Below are positions 1 to 5,345 of a stretch of 7,687 bases of DNA, piece after piece. Under the pieces are notes generated by a model, which saw only the letters and a list, made by a program, of their open reading frames with translations, was not told the DNA's origin and did not search any database. Position 1 is the first letter of the stretch; every line of letters begins with the position of its first letter. This DNA is from an uncultured Ruminococcus sp. Its GTDB lineage: Bacteria; Bacillota; Clostridia; Oscillospirales; Acutalibacteraceae. The stretch spans positions 1 through 7,687 of the forward strand of contig CACYBZ010000411.1 of NCBI GenBank assembly GCA_902772795.1, given 5' to 3'. A program made the position numbers and the translations under genes.

Positions 1-724
1 GTTGCTGTGTTGTATGGTGTTTAATTGACTGTTGTAGTTGATTTTTGGTTGCTGTTTGGATAAATTCTTTGTTTAAGATACATATAGTTGTTTTACGGTG
101 TTGATGTTTAGTTTTTTGAAAAATGCTTAGTCTGAAGAAATTCAGTGAAAGTTCAACGTTTTAGAAATTTTGCACGATAAACAATAGAGTGTTTAGGCTT
201 TAGGGTTTGATTATTGACGCAGTGGCTGAAAATACATAAGAACAGTGAGATAGTGTTTTTCAATTTGTAGTCGGGTGCATTTTATGGAATGCCTATAGTG
301 TATTTTGCATTTTGAAAGCTCGGATGCGATGCAGACGTTGACCGGTCTGAGGAAAAGTGTTTGTGTTTTTCTAAAAATACTTGTATGGTTTGCGTGTGAT
401 GGGTGTTTAGGTGCATGATGCTTTTATGTGAATTACTTTCTTTAGGGTATCGGTGGTTCGTTCAGACACTTACCATTTTACACCTTTTGGAGAGTGATTC
501 ACTTTTTCTTTTTTAGTAAAGAGTGTAGAAACTTGTTTCAGGATATAGTTCAGCAGGATTTGGATATCAAGTGAAAATTTTTGGTCTGATTGTCGGAACA
601 GCAAAACTGTCGCAGTGAATTTCAGGATAGTTGTTTAGTAGAGCTAAGTGTGTGGATTAGGTTAAGTTAGTAAAGAGTATTCACAAGACAATTATAATGT
701 GTTTGAAAAAGGGGACGTATACGA
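1..724. other. Gene-free GT-rich leader region
   Basis: No credible gene is visible here on either strand: stop codons are frequent in all frames and no open frame has a convincing ribosome binding site. The + strand is rich in G and T and poor in C, unlike the genes downstream. Small repeated words occur: GTGTTTAGG at 189-197 and 403-411, and a TTTCAGGATA-containing direct repeat at 536-550 and 620-632 followed in both cases by AGTT. An 8-bp palindrome GACCGGTC lies at 340-347, and a bulged hairpin (GG-GCATT with AATGCC) near 275-294. None of these is diagnostic. The region may be a long untranslated leader, a decayed gene or simple intergenic DNA. Confidence 0.6.
693..698 (+). promoter_or_regulatory. 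Possible -10 box upstream of first kinase
   Basis: A perfect TATAAT hexamer lies 26 bases upstream of the ATG at 725, so a transcript from it would have a leader of about 20 bases that still contains the GGGGA ribosome binding site (711-715). No good -35 hexamer is found 16-18 bases upstream (the sequence there is AGTAAA-like), so the promoter call rests on the -10 box and its position only. In AT-rich DNA such hexamers also occur by chance. Confidence 0.3.
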
Positions 725-1777
725 ATGATATGTCGTGGAAGAAAAGGGAAATATCAGTTGTATGATCATTATTTAGCGAAAGGGGGAGAGGGTTCAGTAT
801 ATGAAATCATCAACTGTAAAGGTTCTGTTGCCAAAATTTATCATGACAGCAAACTGAAAACGAGCAGTCGTATTCTTGAAAAAAAACTGAAAACGATGAC
901 TTTAAATATTGGTATCAGTCCTGTTGTCAATAATTTTTTAAAGGTGGCGTGGCCTCAGGATGTGTTGTATGATGACAGAGGTGGAAAGTTTATAGGGTTT
1001 GTTATGCCGAAATTGCAGACAAACTATAAAATCTATCATATTCAGCAGGACGAAAATCATCGTAAAAAATTGTTTCCAAATTACACGTGGAAATATGCTG
1101 TTCAGTATGCGTATAATCTTGCATGGAATGTTGCGTACCTTCATATGAATGATATTGTGATAGGCGATTTAAATATGAACAATATTGCGATAGATACAAA
1201 GGGACATGTTGTTCTGATAGATTGTGATTCTTTTGATATTACCAACAAAGCGACAGGTGAACATTTTAAATGTGAAGTAGGTATGCCTGAGTTACTCGCC
1301 CCTGAAATACAAAGTCACTCAAGAATAGCAGATGCAAATTTCACAAAAGCGGCAGATGATTTTTCGCTGGCCATTCATATTTTCAGATTGCTTATGATGA
1401 ACGCAGACCCGTTCTGTGCAAAGCTAGTGGGAAAGAATGTAGATTCTGTGTCAGCATTGGATGCCAATACAAGCATTCTCAATGGAGAATCGCCGTTTTT
1501 CAGAAAATTGCCTAATAAAATGATTCCGCCCTGGGCTCCCCCGATGGACTTGCTTTCAAATGATATTGCTGAGGCATTCAGAAATACATTCTATTATAAA
1601 CCAACAACGGTAATTCAAAGTATTGCGAAGAGAACAACGGCGGAAAAATGGACTGAACTTTTGTTCAAGTATGCAAAAGCAGAACCTAATCCTAATTTAA
1701 GAACCTGTCCTGTGGGACATGTATATTCTGCACATAGAACTTCTTGTCCTTTTTGCACAATGAACAAGAAAAACTAG
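725..1777 (+). CDS. Ser/Thr protein kinase-like protein with C-terminal zinc ribbon
   Basis: Predicted cytoplasmic eukaryotic-like protein kinase, 350 aa, with no membrane segment. Visible kinase motifs are a glycine-rich loop (GGEG, residues 20-23), the ATP-positioning Lys in VAK (K37), a catalytic loop GDLNMNN (D148, N153) in place of the usual HRD, an IDCDSF segment (D166, D168) where DFG is expected, LAPE (191-194), and the helix-F region DDFSLAIHIF (from 211). After about 325 residues comes a C/H cluster (C328, H332, H337, C341, C344) ending in CPFC, which reads as a zinc ribbon. This layout fits the YegI/TerY-P type of kinase. The ATG at 725 is the only possible start, because an in-frame TGA lies at 704, and GGGGA sits 9 bases upstream. 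It is a close paralogue of the kinase at 2306, sharing long stretches around VQYAY, GD-N-NN and DCDSFDI. The substrate is unknown. Kinase fold is confident; activity is inferred from intact Lys and Asp residues. Confidence 0.9.
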   Translation: MICRGRKGKYQLYDHYLAKGGEGSVYEIINCKGSVAKIYHDSKLKTSSRILEKKLKTMTLNIGISPVVNNFLKVAWPQDVLYDDRGGKFIGFVMPKLQTNYKIYHIQQDENHRKKLFPNYTWKYAVQYAYNLAWNVAYLHMNDIVIGDLNMNNIAIDTKGHVVLIDCDSFDITNKATGEHFKCEVGMPELLAPEIQSHSRIADANFTKAADDFSLAIHIFRLLMMNADPFCAKLVGKNVDSVSALDANTSILNGESPFFRKLPNKMIPPWAPPMDLLSNDIAEAFRNTFYYKPTTVIQSIAKRTTAEKWTELLFKYAKAEPNPNLRTCPVGHVYSAHRTSCPFCTMNKKN

Positions 1778-1804
1778 TATTGAATTTTTTGATGATGTTT
1801 GTTT

Positions 1805-1829
1805 TGAGCATGAAGAGTGTTTTTGCTCA
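1805..1829 (+). other. Stem-loop after first kinase
   Basis: A 6-bp perfect inverted repeat, TGAGCA (1805-1810) and TGCTCA (1824-1829), encloses a 13-base loop 27 bases after the stop codon of the first kinase. No T-tract follows the 3' arm, so it does not look like an intrinsic terminator. It may be a weak 3'-end structure, or chance. Confidence 0.3.
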
Positions 1830-1874
1830 TGTGATTGGCTGATGGTTGTTGCAGAACATTGCCATTTAACCTGA

Positions 1875-1922
1875 ATGGGCAAGAAGTCTCCCGCTTCTAA
1901 GGCGGTGGGATGAATTGCCCGT
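1875..1922 (+). repeat. Left-end hairpin of the IS605-like element
   Basis: An outer 8-bp stem (1875-1882 with 1915-1922, one G-T pair) built on GGGCAA/TTGCCC encloses an inner stem, CTCCCGC with GCGG-t-GGG, capped by TTCTAAG. The 5' arm can instead pair with TTGCCATT at 1859-1866 (1874-1882, one bulged G), so two mutually exclusive folds are possible. The inner stem matches the hairpin at 2115-2147 in sequence and orientation. Confidence 0.55.
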
Positions 1923-2149
1923 CAGCCGTAAGGCTGGCTTTTCCTTGAAAACATAAATATATGTTGTTAAGATACACATATGGGGTTTTCAAAAGTTGTT
2001 CGTAAGACAACAGTACCGTAGGGAGTACGGGAAGGGTTTGCTTCATAAAAAAACATAGCATCGGAAACTGATGCCTGTAAAATGAAATCCTTTGCAAGGT
2101 TGGGCGGATTAAAGGAAGCTTCCGCCTCTGTAGGCGGTGAGTACTTCAC
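1921..2149 (+). ncRNA. Putative omega-RNA-like structured RNA
   Basis: A chain of local hairpins runs through this segment. GTCAGCC/GGCTGGC (1921-1938) is capped by a GTAA loop of GNRA type. TTGAAAAC (1945-1952) pairs perfectly with GTTTTCAA (1985-1992) around an inner ATATGT/ACATAT stem. GTTGTT/GACAAC spans 1995-2011. CCGTA/TACGG (2016-2030) has a GGGAG loop. GAAG/CTTC spans 2031-2044. GCATCGG/CTGATGC (2058-2074) has an AAA loop. CCTT/AAGG spans 2089-2099. The final hairpin is CCGCCT/AGGCGG (2122-2138). So many consecutive stems argue for a functional RNA. By family knowledge the closest match is the guide RNA (omega-RNA/reRNA) at the right end of TnpB-type elements, which would use sequence from 2150 onward as guide. 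That identity is inference; strand + is taken from the right-end hairpin orientation. Confidence 0.45.
2115..2149 (+). repeat. Right-end hairpin of the IS605-like element
   Basis: GAAG (2115-2118) pairs with CTTC (2144-2147) outside a 6-bp stem CCGCCT/AGGCGG with loop CTGT. The 5' arm TCCGCC (2121-2126) can pair instead with GGCGGA at 2103-2108, again giving two exclusive folds, and GTGA/TCAC (2137-2149) can form a third. This is the same hairpin family as the left end at 1883-1909. Confidence 0.55.
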
Positions 2150-2160
2150 TAGAAAGGACG

Positions 2161-2178
2161 CCGTTTTCCGGTTTTTTT
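2161..2178 (+). terminator. Weak terminator-like sequence
   Basis: CCG (2161-2163) and CGG (2169-2171) can form a very short stem followed directly by seven T residues (2172-2178). AAAGG upstream could pair with part of the T-tract. The stem is too short for a confident intrinsic terminator, but the position, just after the structured RNA-like element, is where one would stop its transcript before the second kinase gene. Confidence 0.2.
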
Positions 2179-2264
2179 AAAGTAGGTATGGTATATTGTA
2201 TGTGCTGATGAAATGAATTGTACGGTATGTAATATTAAAAATCAAAGACTGGAAACTGGTGTGG

Positions 2265-2305
2265 AAAGGAGAAAACTGCCTGAGATTTAAGGCAGAGAGA
2301 GATAG
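2265..2305 (+). promoter_or_regulatory. Distant Shine-Dalgarno with intervening hairpin
   Basis: The best ribosome binding site before the second kinase, AAAGGAG (2265-2271), is 34 bases from the ATG at 2306, too far for normal use. Between them CTGCCT (2276-2281) pairs perfectly with AGGCAG (2290-2295), and folding this hairpin would bring the site to about 14 bases from the start. A CTG placed 4 bases after the site opens a frame that stops after four codons. Close to the ATG only a weak purine run (AGAGAGA) is present. This could make translation depend on the hairpin. Confidence 0.4.
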
Positions 2306-3874
2306 ATGTCAACATATGTAGGATTTAAAGGAAACAAATATAGCTTTGGTGACAGTGAAAAGCTTGCCGAAGGTGGAGAAGGGGTTGTCTATAAAATTTT
2401 AGGGAACAGCAGGCAAGTTGCCAAACTGTATAAAGATGACCATTTTAATTCATCACCGGGTTTGCGAGAGATTACAGAAAGAAAATTAAAAGCTATGCTA
2501 AGATTCAATGTAAGTTCTATTGTCAGTGGAAAACTTAGACTTGCATGGCCTGAAGATATTTTGTATGCGAATGGCAGAATGGTTGGTTTTGTCATGCCGG
2601 TAGTAAGTTCTACAACAAAAATCTTTTCCATATGCCGAACAGGAAAAGCAAGATTGAGATTGCACAGTGATTATTCATGGAAACATGCTGTGCAATATGC
2701 TTATCTTTTGTCATGGGTTGTAGATTATCTGCATACTAATGGAATAGTAATAGGGGATATGAACCAGAATAATATAATAGTAGATGTCAAGAACTCTACG
2801 ATTGTATTGATAGATTGTGATTCTTTTGACATCACAGACCCGATTACCAAGGAACATTTCCCTTGTACCGTAGGATTTCCTGAAATGCTTGCTCCCGAGA
2901 TTCAGGGCTGTACGACATTGTCAAATGCCCCTTTTTCTATGGAAAGTGATAATTTTTCTTTAGCAATTCATATTTTCAGACTTTTAATGAATAATGAGTA
3001 TCCGTTTGGTGGAACGGCTCTCAGTACAGTGGGCGCCTCGAAAAGTTTGAGTGATATTCAGATGAATACGGATATTATCAACGGTGAATGTCCGTATGTC
3101 AGAAATTGTAAATATAAAATCAGAAAGGGGAGTCCGACTCTTTCTGTGCTTCCTCCCAATATACAGGAATTGTTCAGAAGAACGTTTTACTATACGCCGA
3201 CTACTGTATTGGTCAACAAACGAAAACGAGCTACTGCATATGAGTGGGTTACGGCATTGCTTCCTTTGGCGACAGCACAGGTCGGTGGCCCGGAACTGGC
3301 AGTCTGCTATAACAACACAAGCGGAGGACCGCATATATATCCTGCACACAATATAAGTTGTCCATGGTGTGAAATCGAAAAACAAACAGCCCAGATATCT
3401 GTTCAGCAATCAACGCAGATGAATCAAAGTACAGTTGTCAGAAATAGTACCGCAGCGGCAAACAACACACAGGTATCATACACTGGATCGAAGTCAACAG
3501 TCAAGCGAAGTGCTGGACTGCTCTACGTAATCATGATAATTTTTGGAATAGTAAGTGGTTTTGTTTTTAATGAACGGGTAGGTAGTTTTGTCAATAGCAA
3601 AGCATCAGCCCATATTAGCTATGGTTTGTATGGAATAGCTTTGGCGATTATCGGTATAATCAGTGGAGTGGTGGTAAGTCATTTAGCGGAAGACTCTTAT
3701 ATATATGCTGACAGTGGTATACCGTATTTCTTTTTGGGACTGGTGGTTTTGATTATACCGCCAATAATTATTGCATTGCTGGGACTGGCAGTTTCGTTGG
3801 TGATGGTATTATTTGAGGCAATAGCGGCGATAGTTATTTTATTCTGTGTTTGTTCATTATGCGGAGGAAGTTAA
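2306..3874 (+). CDS. Membrane-anchored Ser/Thr protein kinase-like protein with zinc ribbon
   Basis: Predicted kinase of 522 aa and paralogue of the gene at 725. Motifs: glycine-rich loop GGEG (23-26), Lys K40 in VAK, catalytic loop GDMNQNN (D151, N156), IDCDSF (D170, D172) in place of DFG, LAPE (195-198), and helix-F DNFSLAIHIF (from 215). The zinc-ribbon-like cluster (C334, H343, H348, C352, C355, ending CPWC) has five more residues after the first Cys than its paralogue. A Ser/Thr/Asn/Gln-rich linker (about 360-398) leads to hydrophobic segments near 404-420, 438-460 and 472-516; the last is long enough for two helices, so three or four membrane passes are expected. The kinase domain would face the cytoplasm. 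The tail ends in CVCSLCGGS. The ATG at 2306 aligns with the paralogue's start; its ribosome binding site is unusual. It lies 55 bp upstream of the PP2C gene, consistent with one operon. Substrate unknown. Confidence 0.9.
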   Translation: MSTYVGFKGNKYSFGDSEKLAEGGEGVVYKILGNSRQVAKLYKDDHFNSSPGLREITERKLKAMLRFNVSSIVSGKLRLAWPEDILYANGRMVGFVMPVVSSTTKIFSICRTGKARLRLHSDYSWKHAVQYAYLLSWVVDYLHTNGIVIGDMNQNNIIVDVKNSTIVLIDCDSFDITDPITKEHFPCTVGFPEMLAPEIQGCTTLSNAPFSMESDNFSLAIHIFRLLMNNEYPFGGTALSTVGASKSLSDIQMNTDIINGECPYVRNCKYKIRKGSPTLSVLPPNIQELFRRTFYYTPTTVLVNKRKRATAYEWVTALLPLATAQVGGPELAVCYNNTSGGPHIYPAHNISCPWCEIEKQTAQISVQQSTQMNQSTVVRNSTAAANNTQVSYTGSKSTVKRSAGLLYVIMIIFGIVSGFVFNERVGSFVNSKASAHISYGLYGIALAIIGIISGVVVSHLAEDSYIYADSGIPYFFLGLVVLIIPPIIIALLGLAVSLVMVLFEAIAAIVILFCVCSLCGGS

Positions 3875-3929
3875 GCAAAAGATATGTTCTTTTCGAGCGT
3901 TACAGACATTGTTTGGAGTGTGATTTAAA

Positions 3930-5252
3930 TTGCGTAAAACATCTACCGAAAATTATTTGCGAGTAAATTCGCCCGATGAGGTGGATTTGCGTCAAGATAC
4001 CTATGAAAACGAAGAATTAGTATTCGACCATCCTCCCATTTGTCAGACTCAGTACAGTTTTGAAAATGGGATTGGCAGTTTTTGTTTTTCCCAAAGGGGA
4101 GAATCACACATAAAAAGTAATACACCGTGTCAAGATCGTTGTGCAATGAAAATGGTGCGAGGCCAGTCCATTGTTGTTATGGCTATTGCGGACGGGGTAG
4201 GTTCATGTGAATTGTCTGATTTCGGAGCTGACTGGGCGACACAAGTTGCTACGCAATATTTGTATGAAGAAATTTCAGAGCTGACCCGAAACGGGGAAAA
4301 GAATATACTTGACAATGAAACAGTCGGTAGAATTTTACGTGGAGCAATGGAATTAGCATACAATGAAGTATCAAGAAGAGCACAGGAAATGGAACAAATA
4401 TTTTTCTTGTTTCAATCTACCCTGACATTGGTTATATTTGACGGAAAAGATTTATATTTTTCTCATGCGGGAGATGATGGCATCGTTGTGCTTACGTCAA
4501 AGGGCAGGCTTGTCATGGCAACGACCCGACATAAAGGAGATGAAGCATCAAGTGTCTATCCTTTGCAAAGCAAAACGACCTGGCAGTTTGGAAAAGTAGA
4601 AGATGTTGTTGCGATTGTTATGGCAACAGATGGTGTTCTGGACAGTTTCGTCATGAATTCCTTTGAGAACAACAGGATTTATTATCCTTTTTTAGAACGG
4701 ATATTCACATCAGAATTAAATTCATTGGACTGTGTACAGAGATTATGCAACTATTATTTCAGCATTATGGAAGGTGCAGAATACCGGAAAAAAGTTACAG
4801 ATGATATGACATTCGGGGTGATTGTGAATCAGAACACGCTTTCAAAAACACGTCTGCCAAAGTTTGATAAAGTGGAGTGGGAGGATAAAACAAGAGAGTA
4901 TACTCAAATGAGACGTGAAGCTCTTTATCCGTCAAATAAAAAAGATACACATCAGTTTCAAAAGGAAGAGGAGAAAGAAGAGGAAGAGGAGGAACTGTCT
5001 TTTCAAGACCAGGATGATTCCCCTTTGACTTATCCGAAACCTGAACAGATCTTTCAAATAGCTCAAAGACCTGATTCCTGTAAAAAACAGAGTGCAGACG
5101 AGTGTACGGCACAACATGAGGAACAGCGTACAGCTCAAAAGTCGGTGACAAAGTCCGGTACAAGAAAGAAGAAGAAAAAGAAGAAGAAAAAGAAAAATTG
5201 GTTTTGTACGTTTATTAAAAAAGTTTTTTCTCATAATGATGAAGAACAGTGA
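3930..5252 (+). CDS. PP2C-family Ser/Thr phosphatase with charged, possibly membrane-binding tail
   Basis: Predicted metal-dependent protein phosphatase, 440 aa, that would reverse phosphorylation by the neighbouring kinases. The PP2C domain covers about residues 48-300, with the expected acidic metal ligands: CQDR (D69), ADGVGS (D88), GDDG (181-184), TDG (D234) and DDMTFGV (D291/D292). The FSQRGESH segment before CQDR is typical of TerY-P-associated phosphatases. After the domain come a WEDKTREYTQMRREAL helix-like stretch shared with the next protein, a Glu-rich run (346-355, nine Glu of ten), a Gln-rich linker, ten consecutive Lys (413-422) and NWFCTFIKKVF. The last two could bind acidic membrane lipids. 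The start is TTG at 3930, chosen because GGAG lies 11 bases upstream; a second in-frame TTG at 3957 is possible, and the first internal ATG falls inside the domain. Fold confident; partner proteins inferred. Confidence 0.9.
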   Translation: MRKTSTENYLRVNSPDEVDLRQDTYENEELVFDHPPICQTQYSFENGIGSFCFSQRGESHIKSNTPCQDRCAMKMVRGQSIVVMAIADGVGSCELSDFGADWATQVATQYLYEEISELTRNGEKNILDNETVGRILRGAMELAYNEVSRRAQEMEQIFFLFQSTLTLVIFDGKDLYFSHAGDDGIVVLTSKGRLVMATTRHKGDEASSVYPLQSKTTWQFGKVEDVVAIVMATDGVLDSFVMNSFENNRIYYPFLERIFTSELNSLDCVQRLCNYYFSIMEGAEYRKKVTDDMTFGVIVNQNTLSKTRLPKFDKVEWEDKTREYTQMRREALYPSNKKDTHQFQKEEEKEEEEEELSFQDQDDSPLTYPKPEQIFQIAQRPDSCKKQSADECTAQHEEQRTAQKSVTKSGTRKKKKKKKKKKNWFCTFIKKVFSHNDEEQ

Positions 5253-5345
5253 GCAAACAGGTTGAACTTGCTGTATAAATCATATGGTAATATTCTTATA
5301 AATATCTGTCGTTTATTTAAAAATGTGTAGATTTGAGGTGTTTTA

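Larger units (their letters stand above)
1865..2149 (+). mobile_element. Putative non-autonomous IS200/IS605-like element (MITE)
   Basis: This stretch has no protein-coding gene but is densely folded. Its two ends carry related hairpins in the same orientation: left, GAAGTCTCCCGC...GGCGGTGGG (1883-1909), and right, GAAGCTTCCGCC...GGCGGTGAG (2115-2141). IS200/IS605 elements end in subterminal hairpins instead of terminal inverted repeats, and the right hairpin followed by TTCAC (2145-2149) resembles the right end of clostridial TnpB-type elements as I recall them. TTTAAC at 1865-1870 would suit a left-end target motif. No tnpA or tnpB remains, so a mobile copy would depend on transposase supplied elsewhere. 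The boundaries are inferred. Alternatives are a stand-alone structured RNA, or two adjacent element ends. It sits between two paralogous kinase genes that are otherwise in operon order. Confidence 0.5.

Noticed and set aside
329..418. 29-codon + strand frame encoding a small hydrophobic peptide
   Set aside because: There is no ribosome binding site and it lies in a stop-rich region; a short hydrophobic frame like this is expected by chance in T-rich DNA.
493..513. AGTG/CACT mini-hairpin followed by a T-rich run
   Set aside because: The stem is only four base pairs with a three-base loop and there is no gene upstream to terminate.
1897..2149. Short minus-strand open frames of 60 and 66 codons in the spacer
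   Set aside because: They run through the hairpin-rich element and read through its stems, with no TnpA or TnpB motif; they do not look coding.
2984..3409. 141-codon open frame on the minus strand
   Set aside because: It lies wholly inside the second kinase gene opposite conserved kinase and zinc-ribbon codons, has no domain I recognise, and is best explained as a shadow frame.
4795..5234. Minus-strand open frames of 100 and 122 codons, rich in Leu, Phe and Ser
   Set aside because: They are the reverse of the Glu- and Lys-rich tail of the PP2C gene; the apparent hydrophobic protein is an artefact of the purine-rich + strand.
5262..5302. TTGAAC and TATAAA/TAATAT words between the two phosphatase genes as a promoter
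   Set aside because: No pair of hexamers has 16-18 base spacing; the 93-bp gap is AT-rich and such words occur by chance. An internal promoter cannot be excluded.
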